From: Phalacrocorax aristotelis
Taxonomy: Eukaryota > Chordata > Aves > Suliformes > Phalacrocoracidae
NCBI RefSeq assembly: GCF_949628215.1
Contig: NC_134277.1
Coordinates: 90,013,963-90,077,962, forward strand
Length of the DNA: 64,000 bases
Reading direction: 5' to 3'
Shown here: positions 52,901 through 62,446 of the stretch, one piece after another
Layout: each line of letters opens with the position of its first letter
Numbering within the stretch: the first letter of the stretch is position 1
Position numbers and translations under genes: made by a program
Notes under the pieces: model-generated
The model's database searches: none
The model's input: only the letters and a program-made list of their open reading frames with translations
What the model was told of the DNA's origin: nothing

Positions 52901-55900
52901 GAAGAATTAATGAAAGAATAAGAAGTCTTTACAGAAATTATTTTACACAGATGTAATCCTTCATGATGATGATGATGATGATAATATTGGTACTAATGGT
53001 ATTGAAACAGAAGAGTGGAACCAGTATATCCTGGGTCATCAAATTCTGCCAGTTAATGTCACAGGTAACCACCATCATAGAGTACCCTTTGATGTATTGA
53101 TCCAGTGCTTTCTTAATGAGTTAGATTTGATTACATTAATTCCACTGCTTCGAATCTCACCACTTAGGCTGTTTCTAAGTTTAACCAGTACTCATAGCCA
53201 GTTCCCATGGTTTTTTTTTCTTCTTGTGCTAATCTCATCCTTTAGCTTTCAGATAGCTCCTTTCTCTCTCTAGTATTTATGTTGGCAATATTGAATGCCA
53301 TTTCAGCCTTCACTGCGCTCAGCAATCTATGTTTTTCTAGTTTCTTCCCAGAAAACAAGCTCTTCATTCCTCTGATCATTCTAGTAGTCACCCTCTGTAC
53401 ACACCTTTCAATTCAACCTTCTGGGTGACCAAAACTGGAGACACACTTCCCAGATTTTATCAGAGAGTCATGCAATAGCATTAATACTAATTCTGCAGGA
53501 AATATGTTTTCATACATCCTAGAATGACAGCACCTTTGCTCACAGCTACAAAACCTTAATAGCTCACCGTACCTCACATAAGTGGGGCTCAGAGAGATCA
53601 TGACATTACAGCAGTTTAACACATTGCTGCAAATTGACATAATCCCAGCCACTAACATCATGTTCAGCAAATGTGAGGTAGTTTTCTTTCATTGAGACTC
53701 ACTTAGGTAAATGTGGTTTATACTTACCATGAGGTAAGAGCAGTCATATGGATGGTTATTGTGATTCAGCTGAGTTATCATTAAACCCACATAATTCATT
53801 AAAATCCTGAACTCATCACATCTCCATCTGATGAGCTTCCAACTTGTATCAGAATTTCTTGCCACTGGTCTGTCAGACCAACCATAATCTTGCACTCTGT
53901 ACTACTAAATTTCATCTTAGTTCTTTTACTCAAATCCTCAGATGACTTTCTCCTTTCTAAAATCCCAAGCTTTCCCTCACAGACATCGTCCGTGTCCTTA
54001 GTTTCGTTAGCAAATTTCACAGTCCCTCTCATACACTGTATACGAAAATCCACACTGGGCTGACCATTGCAGAGCTCCACAGGTTGCCTCCTTCCTGCCC
54101 GTTGTTTGCTGCAGGCAGCCATTTTGTAACCCACCTCTAAATTCTTTCCCCATCCCCGTCTTTACCTACTGCCCCAGAGAAAAACTGCTCAGTTTCACTC
54201 AGAGTAACCAAATGTGCATCAAAATGGTCTGTTGATTTACTAACTATCACTAGGTCTGGTCAGTGACAGCTGTCTATAGCCAAGTCTTGAAAACCTCCAA
54301 GGATGGAGACCCAACAATCCCCCTTGGCAACATGTCCCAGCATGGTACTACAAGCACAGTGACTTTTTTTTTTGTTTTTAAAGACTACCCAACCTCACAA
54401 GCCACAACCCGTGGTCAGTGCCCTTTGATATGTTTTATGTTTTGTGGTGCTGCTGAGAAGAGTTTAAAACCATTATCTCTGTAACACCCCTTAAACAGAC
54501 GCAGGACTAGTTGTGGACCTGCAAAGGCGATTGATACACCAGCTGCTACCAAGACTGCTTTACAAGAAGTTGACACTCACTTTTGTTTATACAGTTGCAC
54601 CTTCTGGTTGTCTTCCTTCATTAACATGTTTCTCTGACTGTTTATGTGCAACTACACATAGTTAACCCACAATCAGTGAACTATACATGCAGGATGAATA
54701 TTACAAATACAACAGATAAACCGCAAAACCAGACCCTACAAAATGTTAATAATCACCTACAGATTTTGAAACACCCTTCTATAACTGTTCCCAAAGAGCT
54801 CTGATCACACACACACACAGAGTTAGATGGACATCTGATCCTTCTCACAGGACACGTGGGTTAAATACACGCAGTCCCTCTTCTGGGAGTGTGAGTTACG
54901 CTATTGCACACCCCTCCTGTAAGGAGATGTGGGTTTTAGCTTTATGTGCACCTCCCCACAAATCGTTAATGCACATGCTAGTGAGAAAGCACCCCGCGAG
55001 TTCATGTGCACAGACAAACCTGAGGTGTGGGTCCCTGCTTGTCGCAGCCTGTGCTGTTGCCCACCCAGCTGCAGAGCAGGCAGCTCACAGTATCCAACAG
55101 GGAGGCTACTCTCGCTGGCCAAAGCGGAAGTATAATGTCAGAGCGGTGACTTATGGCAGTATCAAACCAGATTTTGACAGATGGTTCCATTCATAGCCCT
55201 CTGCCTCTTGTTACAAATTTCCGTGCTTCTTTTATACTTCCCACACTATTTCCTTCTTACTTCAAAACTCCTTCTGAAGTCCCTTGGTTACTGTTTAACC
55301 CAGCTGATGCTGGTCTTCCTCTTTAACAGAAGCAATTTTGGGCAAAAGCCCTCCAGACAGATCTAAATATTTAATCCCCCTCCCTGCCCCCAATTATTTA
55401 AATTGACATTCTCATCTTGATAGGTGTTGTTACCCAGGCCATTTGCCAAGGATGGGCAAAAAGAGTCCCCACATCCCACTAATAGTGCATTTACTTCTTT
55501 TGCAAACACTAAATAACTGTAGTTTCAGAATCCCATCCCACGCATGTCCACAGAGCAAAAGATTATATACCACAAGGAGCTCAAACACAAGTATATTATA
55601 CAAACATATATGTTTATATATATTAATTTCAATTGAAGCATTTTAATTTTGGTTTTGAGCTTTGTACAGGGCATTTCTGACCTTTAAACGTTACCTGTAT
55701 ACCCAGAATGCTATATGAAATGTGGTATATCTATGAATACATAAATAAATATAGAAATGAAAGAAAAGGATACGGAAATGTTGTCATCTCCCATGAGCCA
55801 AACAACACTTATTTCTGAATGATGTGTTTGTACTTGTCTTTCTTGTCTCTCATCAGTTATCTACCTGTGCTATCACGCTTTGGAGTTATATATTGTTCTT

Positions 55901-58900
55901 CAACATAGTATTTTTTTTTTGTAAGAGACAGCTCAGTCCTACTAAGCAGTCACACCTACTCAAATGACTCAAATGAAAGCAATATTTTTTATGAATACCA
56001 GTGTTTGCCAGGGAACATCTGAGCATACTATCATTAAATTCTCATTTTAACTTCATATATTCTAGCAGCTTTTTCTTTTCTGTGTTCATATAATCTGCAA
56101 TCTTCAGTTGTGAGCTTTTTGCCTCACATGATGCAAATACCTGCTGTGCTGCTTTTTCTTTCAATAGGAGCCGGGTGGTGATAGACCCCCCACACAACAA
56201 CATGGGATAAGCAAGTTAGTGCGTCTCTCTTGCTATCTGACCAAGAATCTGCAAAAGACTACATAATACACTAGTTTAGATCTTACTAAAAACAAAGCCA
56301 ACTTTCTCACCAAGGTACTTTCAACCCTCCACCACAATCCACAAGGCACCATAACCAAGGCCTCAAAATAAGCACGGTCTGATGGCCTGTAAATGTGACC
56401 AAGTTGGATGGGTTGTATCTCACCTTACTAAGCAAGTGGGCTTGCTGATTTCCATGTTAATGTGCATAAAATAGCATCCTACTGAGAAGACGGAAAGGTG
56501 GCAGAATTTAATATTAAGTGCGCTAATCAAATGCACACTGAATTAAACAATTATGGAATAAACAATAAAATGTGTAAAGTTTTAATAGTTACCATGTGAA
56601 TGGGTTGACCCTGTGACAGGTGGGCAGGAGGGAGAAAGCTGGGAAATACCCCTCCACTGAACTACTGAACCACAGAGTAAAAGGCAAAATGAATTGATTC
56701 AAGTGCTACAGATAATTCAGCTGTGGTCATCAACCTGTGGTAGCACAATGCCATGCAGTGGCCATCTGCAAAGACAAATACTAATATCATTCTCTGTGCA
56801 AAAAGAAGGCATAGGCTACCCTCAGAGCACTAACAAGTGCCCTTTCACACACCAGCAAGGAGCCCCGCAGCCCAGAGGTAAGCTCATTAGGAAGCAGGTG
56901 CTCCAGGACCAGCAGTTCCAGAGCAGAGCTGTGCTTAATCAATGGAGACACATAAGCAGCAAAACCAAAAGTCTGGCACGCTACCAAAAATGCAGCTCAA
57001 TTGAATTTACAGCTTATGTTAATTTGATCCCATCATTGTTTTATCTTCCTTGTTATACAAAATTATACTGGAAACGGACATGTGAAGACTATAAAGAAAA
57101 GTATAAAACCCATCTTTGTTACCATCCTTCTCTCTCCCTGCTATCTCCTGGCCTCATATGAACACGGAACTGTACTTTAAATTAATTTTCTTCTGTTCCA
57201 GAGAGCTATGCAATCTCCTCAAGACACAATGGTCTACAGTTTTTATAGTGCTGTTGTAAACAAAGTTGTTCATGTTTCTGCCCTACACTTTTGTTCAGCA
57301 AAAGATAGAGTGAGACAAGTAGACTTCGGTATGGCAGAAGCATGCAAGTCTGGTATCATAGGTTGAACTAGAGGATTTAAATTTTCCTTAGCACAAAAAA
57401 AATGAAGCAATGATGCTTTTGTTCAGCATTGCTCTTTTGTTTGAACCTCCAAAGCAAACATGCAGGATTCCTCTTCTTTGGTTTTAATTTTTCTAACAAC
57501 TCTCCAGATATCCACATGGCGTAGAACTTTCTTCTCAAATGCATATCACCGCTTCCTTTGAAAAATACAAATTGGTCTGGCAGTTGAGTCAGAAATTTAT
57601 CCCCAGATCCCCACATGAATGCCCCACGAATAATATGGAGAATCCCAAATTCTGGTACCATTCCTCGTCTTCACAAGCTCATATGTGGAAATTTAAGGAC
57701 AGCCTGGAACACTAAGTACCCACCTAGACTATGAAGTGCTTTCTGAATAAACAAGGGGTGATGCTGAGGTGTCGGAATAGGATGATGAAGATCCAGAGAC
57801 TACTGCACTGCATTGAATAGGATTTTTAGAGCATTTTGTCTCCGGGTTTGTACAAGACTTCTTAGCTTCAAAGTGCTCATGCATCTGCATTATTTGCTGT
57901 CTTGTGGTGTCCCTCGTTAATAGTCAAACTTACCAAATTCAAGTTGCTCAATAATTTCATTTCATTTTTTATAAAAGTTTGTGTGCCACGTGAAAATGCA
58001 TAATTATCTGTGTCCCCATGTATTCAAGTCCCAGCATCCCTGTAGAGACAATATGCAGTGGCAAGCAACTGCCTCATTCAAAGCTCCCAGAAGCATTAGG
58101 TAAGAGAGATGAGGAGCCTGCTGGGCCTTTACAGACTCAGATACCATCGTGGTGTTTGGCAGATATGGAACGATGCTCACTTACGTGGGTTCATCTTTGC
58201 TGGACTGTCGAGCAAATGATCATGTGACAGCACGACTTGATCTCTCCCCAAACACTTGAAAGACACCAGAACTGCTGTAAACATTATTTCAGAATGGTAC
58301 CTGACCTGCTAGTGCATCTCTGCTAGTCTAGTGTACGTAGACTGATAGTAATTTTAGTAAGTTTCTTAAATCCTATCTATAATCTAGAATAGATTTGTGA
58401 TGGGGCCTTGCACGTACCACTTAAATGACGCAACTGCATTCCCCTTTCTCCTTCCAACTCCTAGGCCAGGTCAAGCTCTAGGCAGTGTCTGTTTATTCTT
58501 CTTAAAAGAAATATATAAGCCACCCTCCAAAACAGGGTCTTCAATGTGCTAGGCACCCTGGGGACATATAATTAAAGCATATCTGCCAAAGAGCTTGCCT
58601 ATTAAAAATACAGCATTGAGCAAGGTTAGCAACTGTATTAACAGAGTTAGCTACACTAAAAGGAAGGTATATTAAAGAAACCAGCTTTTTACTATGAGAA
58701 TGGAAGCAGGTTTGCTTAACTATTTGCCATTATTAAAACACGGGATATCAGCCATGACTAGAGGGAGAACAATATGGGGCCAACACTTGCATCATTTAAG
58801 GTAGCTTGTGCTCACAGACGTACATTAAACAATGGAGCAAAAATACTCAAACCTCTGTCAGTCTTCACGTTTCTAAAGAGATGTTCATTCAAAGGAAATA

Positions 58901-61900
58901 GTCCAGTTGTTCAACCTTCACTGGACAAAAGAAAGGAAAGCAAGTAACATCCAGAGGAGGGCCACAAAAATGATCAGAGGGATGGAGCACCTCTCTTATA
59001 AGGACAGGCTGAGAGAGTTGGGGTTGTTCAGCCTGGAGAAGAAAAGGCTCTGGGGAGACCTTATTGCAGCCTTTCAGTACTTAGAGGGGGCTTACAAGAT
59101 GGGGACAGACTTCTTTGTAGGGCCTGTTGTGATAGGACAAGGGGTAATGGTTTTAATCTAAAAGAGTGTAGATTCAGACTAGATATAGGAAGGAATTTTT
59201 TATACCAAGGGTGGTGAAACACTGGAACAGGTTGCCCAGTGAGGTAGCAGATCCCTGGAAACATTCAAGGTCAGGTTGGAGCGGGCTCTGAGCAACCTGA
59301 GCTGGCTGAAGACGTCCCTGCTCATTTCCAGGGGGGTTGGACTACCTGACCTTTAAAGGTCCCTTCCAACGCAAACTATTCTATGATTCTATGATCCCGA
59401 ATCTGAAAGCTGGAAGTTAGGGCACCTTCCTGCGACAGTAGAAGCCTGAGATCCTGTTGCCGTGCCAAGAACGATTCATGCATTTGATGCAGAAGTCACT
59501 GAAACAAAGAGCTGTTCCAGGGCTCCTTCATCGTACCATGTTCCTTGTGATCACATGAATCCCTGAGGATGGTGAGGCACAATCATTTGATGTATTGTGT
59601 AGTCATTCATTCAGCTTCCAAGAATCAACTCTTTGCAGTCATGCAGTCCTACTTTCTCTCAGTACAATCTCTCTGGATTGTTCCCTGCAGTAAACTTCCT
59701 CATGTTCGTTTTAATGCAGGTCAGCTTCACAAAAACAGTTTTCCTCAGCCAATGGTTGTTGCCCTATTCTATATATGGCACCAGATCTAACGCTCAATGG
59801 AAGCAGCATTAGTCACCCTCTCCCTTCAGCTAAGAATTATTTGATACTTACGTCACATTAGCTGTTTTTTAACTTTCTTCCACTGATCATGACTATATAT
59901 ACCTCTCAAATGTGACGACTAGATTCGGATGTCTGCTGAAACAGCTAATTTGAAGGAAAATTGCACCCGCACTTTTTTCTAATGTCCCTTGACCATAAAG
60001 ACTGGGTTTTATTTGACATTTTGGTCTTAATTATGATTTATTAGGTGTGGGATGGGTAGGCGCTTTTTATCTCCATTAAATCTTAATGGCTACATTTTCC
60101 CTTTTTTCTACTGAAAGAGTTCATGGCAATAAATGCAGTTAATGGACGCTGCTATTAAGTACATGTTGCTTGGAGATATAATAATGATACTTCAGAGTCT
60201 CTCCCACAATTTGCTATTAATATTAAGGAAATGCAAATTTCACAATCACATTTAAAGTCATTTTTGCTAGTCAAACTATTAAGGTTTAGTTTCAAGGTGG
60301 GAATTGTACTTAAAATTATCATCTCATGAATATCATGGAACATGATTATTTGTAATACTGCAGTCATTATTGATAAGGTACAAAGACTTTAAAATACAAC
60401 CTATTAAGTTTTACTGTAACATTCAGTCCATGTAAAAAGTGGACTTGAGCTAATGAAACTAAAAACATTTTCTAAAAATCATCTACTGAACAACTGCTTT
60501 TTTGCTGAAATATCTTTTACTACTTGAAGGCCAAATTTGAAGGGGGGGTTTACACAATAGTAGAGCTTCTGTCTAAGGGAAAAACAGTTGCTGACCACAT
60601 CTTCATTTACACCTTTTAGTTTAATAACTAACCATATGGTTGTATGACCTCTAACTCAAAGTATACTTTAAACCTAAGTAGGTTATTTAATTTAATCTCA
60701 TACATTTACATAGTTGAAAATAAGAGAAACTCTAATCTGACCTACATTTTACAAGCTACTCCGACTCTGGGTTTTGTCCTGTAGTGTGCCAAATAACTTT
60801 TGCTTGGCTAAAGGTTATAATTCATAAAGGCATATAGTCTTCAGCTGAGGACATGAAGTTATGGAGAATCAACAACTTTTCAGAATAATTTGTTCCCATT
60901 TCTAACTACCTTCACTGCTAAGAAGTGAGCTTATTTTCTCATTTTCCAGCCATTGCTTCTTTGAGCTTTTCCTCTACCAGCCTTAAACACCAAATTCAAT
61001 TAGCGGAATTTTTAATTCTTGACCATGGAATTGGTTTTGAGTTTATCTCCTCTCCTTAAAAAAAAAAAAAAAGCAGGAGAAAGAAAGGAAAATATCTACT
61101 TTCCTGAAAAGAAAACTAACAAAACCAGGACTAGGATCGTTTAATAGAAAAAAAGGAGAGAAGGTTCTACCAGAAATTTCAAGTGTTCACATTCAAAAGC
61201 CCACATTACATCATTACATTCTGATAAGTTTAGTACTTACTGTAACAAATGATTGACTAAGGGTCCCCTGAAATGTTGTGGAAAAACAAAAAAAAATAGT
61301 GTAGGTATTATCAATCTTTAAGTCCTTTACGAACCTCAAGCAAAAAATGTACAAGCAACTCAGGGAAGTTCTAGAGTTGCAATTTCAAAAGCACCGAAGT
61401 GCAAATCTCACTCACTTGAAATGTGACTAATATCTAGGCATTAATGTTGTAATGAAAACATTACCTAGATAAATATTACAGTTCTCATTCTGCAGATACA
61501 GAACTGAGGTGGAAAAATTTCACAGATTTACTAATAGAATCAGGCTCAGGCAATAGGGCAAAACAAAATAAGTTTTTTGATCCCATGTAGTGCTCATCCT
61601 GTTAAACAATGCATCCTTCAGAATAAAAGAGGACATTAATATTCAGGCTTTATGCAGACTAATGACAGATCTTCTCTGTATTTAGTATAGTTACAAAAGA
61701 ATAATAGAATTACATGCATTTTCCCTATTAGGAGAAAAAAGAAAAGCACAGGTGGAAATGGCTAAAGTAGACGTAAGCCCTAACAAACTTGTAATTCAGT
61801 ACTTTTGAAGTTTTGATGTAAATTATTTTTTTTCCTTAAAAAAAAAAATAAGACAAGCACACGAAATTCAATAATGTATACATTATGATAATTTTGTGAT

Positions 61901-62446
61901 GAGCAGAGGAGCACCACAAATCTGATAAAGCTTAGTTTGTTTCACACAAAGTCTTCCATGCATTCTTTGTGCCATACTCTGTTTTTCTAAGCAATGCATA
62001 GATGAGCAAGGGATTTGAACAATTCAAACCTGGGATCTAACTATTTTCCATTCCTTCCAAATTACATTTTTCTTTAATAAATTTAGCCAAGACCCAAGCT
62101 CTTGCTGAGCATCCTGTTTGCAGAGGTCCTTTTTAATACAATATGTTTTATGTTGCTCTGCTTTACATTTCTGTCTCTGGCAATCATTATCACATAGGTT
62201 CCTGGCATAGCCATGGGCCATAAATTTGGCATCTAAAGAAAGATTGAACAGGAAAAAAAATCTTAAAAGAACAAAAACCCCAAGAAAAAGTACCCCTTTT
62301 TGCCTTACCATGTTGAATACAGCCATAGTTAATATTATAGCAGTGGTTGTCAATGTAAGAGTGATCCGTGGCCAAGGACGGTTTGCAATTATTCCAGATG
62401 ATTTCAGGATCCACAACAATGAAGTTGATGCTTTCTTGCTACATTG
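22815..62446 (-). CDS. ADCY2: ADCY2, C-terminal part (ten last coding exons)
   Basis: Join of complement 62309-62446, 52439-52558, 45869-46053, 44263-44347, 38130-38288, 31811-31957, 30558-30665, 28321-28435, 24281-24405 and 22815-22967. It totals 1335 bases, 444 residues and stop, with perfect phase throughout. Mammalian ADCY2 is about 1090 residues, so roughly the last 40 percent is here. In order it holds part of the second six-helix membrane domain, a glycosylation-rich extracellular loop, the linker helix, and the C2 catalytic domain. C2 residues seen: the adenine-site Lys in [16 protein letters not shown], the Asp of QYDIWG, the Asn and Arg of [13 protein letters not shown], and the late Lys in [12 protein letters not shown]. 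With C1 (outside the window) it converts ATP to cAMP at the plasma membrane. ADCY2 is known to be stimulated by G-alpha-s and G-beta-gamma. Type 2 is preferred over types 4 and 7 by close match to remembered ADCY2 and by synteny. Confidence 0.95.
22968..24280 (-). other. ADCY2: ADCY2 intron (last)
   Basis: 1.3 kb AT-rich intron. I see no repeat or second gene in it. Confidence 0.8.
24281..24405 (-). CDS. ADCY2: ADCY2 coding exon (C2 catalytic core)
   Basis: 125 bases from acceptor TTTTCCAG to donor ATACAG|gtaagt. It contains [20 protein letters not shown] followed by [20 protein letters not shown]. The Asp of QYDIWG (adenine contact) and the Asn and Arg of NVASR (transition-state contacts) are present, so the C2 half-site looks catalytically intact. 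Confidence 0.96.
24406..28320 (-). other. ADCY2: ADCY2 intron
   Basis: 3.9 kb. Contains possible very old interspersed-repeat remnants around 25500-26400 and two small tandem duplications (14 bp at 26197-26224 and 21 bp at 27049-27089). No convincing coding sequence. Confidence 0.75.
28321..28435 (-). CDS. ADCY2: ADCY2 coding exon (C2) with duplicated donor
   Basis: 38 codons plus one base from acceptor AATTCAG. It includes [20 protein letters not shown] and [12 protein letters not shown]. The donor GTAG|gtatgt at 28320 joins in phase to the next exon as LRVGINHG. The 15-bp unit holding the splice site is repeated immediately downstream, which creates an identical second donor with exon end 28306. 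Confidence 0.93.
28436..30557 (-). other. ADCY2: ADCY2 intron
   Basis: 2.1 kb intron with a 16-base C homopolymer at 29471-29486. Otherwise unremarkable. Confidence 0.8.
29466..29486 (+). repeat. Poly-C tract
   Basis: CCCCG followed by 16 C. Simple repeat inside an ADCY2 intron. Confidence 0.9.
30558..30665 (-). CDS. ADCY2: ADCY2 coding exon (C2, Lys of the purine site)
   Basis: 36 codons from acceptor TGTTTTACAG to donor CAG|gtacag, phase 0. It starts [20 protein letters not shown]. The Lys in the IKTIGS motif is the adenine-specificity lysine of C2. The variable stretch [10 protein letters not shown] closes the exon. Confidence 0.95.
30666..31810 (-). other. ADCY2: ADCY2 intron
   Basis: 1.1 kb. 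A 132-codon plus-strand frame at 30846-31244 has no recognisable similarity and no splice or promoter context. I see nothing else. Confidence 0.75.
31811..31957 (-). CDS. ADCY2: ADCY2 coding exon (C2 domain start)
   Basis: 49 codons from acceptor TTTTGGGCAG to donor GATGAT|gtatgt. It contains [20 protein letters not shown] and [20 protein letters not shown]. This is the first strand and helix of the C2 cyclase fold. Confidence 0.96.
31958..38129 (-). other. ADCY2: ADCY2 intron
   Basis: 6.2 kb. Holds an AT-rich palindromic block at 33177-33258 and a CR1 fragment at about 35360-35590. Nothing else was recognised. Confidence 0.75.
35360..35590 (-). repeat. CR1 LINE 3' fragment
   Basis: The sequence reads as the reverse complement of a CR1 tail: AGAATCGTATAGGTTGGAAAAG, then ACCTTTGAGATCATCGAGC and CTTTTAAATACCTCCAGG. 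It is truncated at its 5' end (right side), as most avian CR1 copies are. Confidence 0.9.
38130..38288 (-). CDS. ADCY2: ADCY2 coding exon (linker helix to C2)
   Basis: 53 codons, phase 0 on both sides, from acceptor CTTGTAACAG to donor AATGAG|gtcagc. It contains [20 protein letters not shown] and [16 protein letters not shown]. This is the charged signalling helix that couples the membrane domain to the catalytic domain. Confidence 0.95.
38289..44262 (-). other. ADCY2: ADCY2 intron
   Basis: 6.0 kb with no repeat or exon I can name. Scattered ORFs of about 60-115 codons look like chance frames. Confidence 0.7.
44263..44347 (-). CDS. ADCY2: ADCY2 coding exon (last membrane helix)
   Basis: 85 bases: one base completing Arg, then 28 codons beginning [19 protein letters not shown] and ending LGRQ. 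The acceptor is TTATTTTACAG and the donor is CAG|gtaaga. It encodes the final transmembrane helix before the cytosolic linker. Confidence 0.93.
45869..46053 (-). CDS. ADCY2: ADCY2 coding exon (two membrane helices)
   Basis: The acceptor TTCTCTGCCAG is followed by [20 protein letters not shown], then [37 protein letters not shown] and APLR. It ends with CG of a split Arg codon at donor CG|gtaagt. It carries two transmembrane helices joined by the INYELK turn. Confidence 0.95.
48436..48870 (-). repeat. CR1 LINE 3' fragment
   Basis: Reverse-complement CR1 running from AGAATCATTTAGGTTGGAATGG through the ACACCTTTTAAATACCTCC block to CTGCCCTTCTTTGGACAC. It is about 435 bp, 5'-truncated, and moderately diverged from the younger copies. 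Confidence 0.9.
50144..50731 (+). mobile_element. Solo LTR of an endogenous retrovirus
   Basis: A 588-bp element starts TGTGCTGATTTTGG and ends AAACCACGACA (TG...CA ends). It is flanked by GTAAT on the left and GTAAC on the right, a 4-of-5 match consistent with a 5-bp target duplication. The start TGATTTTGGCTGGGATAGAG and the end GGCTGGGGTTAAACCACGAC are those I know from a common avian ERV LTR family. No internal region or second LTR is present, so it is a recombined solo copy. ORFs inside it are not genes. Confidence 0.8.
52439..52558 (-). CDS. ADCY2: ADCY2 coding exon (glycosylated extracellular loop)
   Basis: 40 codons from acceptor TTTCTCTAG to donor CTACCG|gtaagt, phase 0 on both sides. 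It begins [15 protein letters not shown] and ends NNCFFLP. There are four N-glycosylation sequons at exon residues 15 (NSS), 18 (NAS), 23 (NSS) and 26 (NQT), and two cysteines at 31 and 36. In membrane adenylate cyclases this loop is the extracellular glycosylated one. Confidence 0.92.
52963..52985 (+). repeat. (ATG)n microsatellite
   Basis: Six to seven ATG units in an ADCY2 intron. Likely length-polymorphic. Confidence 0.85.
53075..54080 (-). repeat. Old degenerate CR1 LINE
   Basis: Reverse-complement CR1-like landmarks occur in the expected order: CTCTTCATTCCTCTGATCATTC with TAGTAGTCACCCTCTGTAC, then GGGTGACCAAAACTGGAGAC, then CTAAATTTCATCTTAG, and GTTAGCAAATTTCACAG. The copy is much more diverged than the other CR1 copies and is interrupted. 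Boundaries are approximate. Confidence 0.55.
54275..54400 (-). repeat. CR1-derived fragment
   Basis: AGTCTTGAAAACCTCCAAGG with ATGGAGACCCAACAATCCC and GGCAACATGTCCCAG matches the CR1 segment normally read as cttgaaaacctccagggatgg. It may belong to the old copy on its left. Confidence 0.5.
58915..59395 (+). repeat. CR1 LINE 3' fragment, plus orientation
   Basis: CR1 sense sequence from CATCCAGAGGAGGGCCACAAA through GGTTGTTCAGCCTGGAGAAG to the diagnostic tail ATTCTATGATTCTATGAT at 59378-59395. The 84-codon ORF inside it (58907-59161) is a remnant of CR1 and not a host gene. Confidence 0.93.
61241..61267 (-). CDS. ADCY2: Candidate 27-nt ADCY2 microexon
   Basis: Nine codons reading GTLSQSFVT, framed by a strong T-rich polypyrimidine tract with ATTTCAG on the 5' side and an ideal donor ACA|gtaagtac on the 3' side. 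It is phase 0 and lies in a phase-0 intron between the VFNM exon and the [10 protein letters not shown] exon, so it can be included or skipped without changing frame. Sequence evidence only. I do not recall it from mammalian ADCY2. Confidence 0.4.
62309..62446 (-). CDS. ADCY2: ADCY2 coding exon (membrane segment)
   Basis: 46 codons between the acceptor TTTTGCACTTAG and the donor AACATG|gtaagg. It starts [20 protein letters not shown] and ends in the hydrophobic [14 protein letters not shown], a transmembrane helix of the second membrane domain. Phase 0 on both sides. It is the most 5' ADCY2 exon I find in the window. Confidence 0.93.

Larger units (their letters stand above)
52559..62308 (-). 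other. ADCY2: ADCY2 large intron
   Basis: 9.7 kb between the membrane-helix exon and the glycosylated-loop exon. It holds an ATG microsatellite at 52963-52985, old CR1 sequence at 53075-54400, a younger plus-oriented CR1 at 58915-59395 and the candidate microexon at 61241-61267. Confidence 0.75.

Noticed and set aside
56694-57161. 155-codon plus-strand ORF in an ADCY2 intron
   Set aside because: No recognisable domain, mixed composition typical of chance frames, and no splice or promoter context. It is also on the strand opposite to the host gene.
58907-59161. 84-codon ORF with an apparently conserved protein
   Set aside because: It is a fragment of a CR1 LINE and not a host gene.
62024-62419. 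131-codon minus-strand ORF
   Set aside because: It is the ADCY2 exon 62309-62446 read through its splice donor into the intron. The real exon starts upstream of this ORF's first Met.
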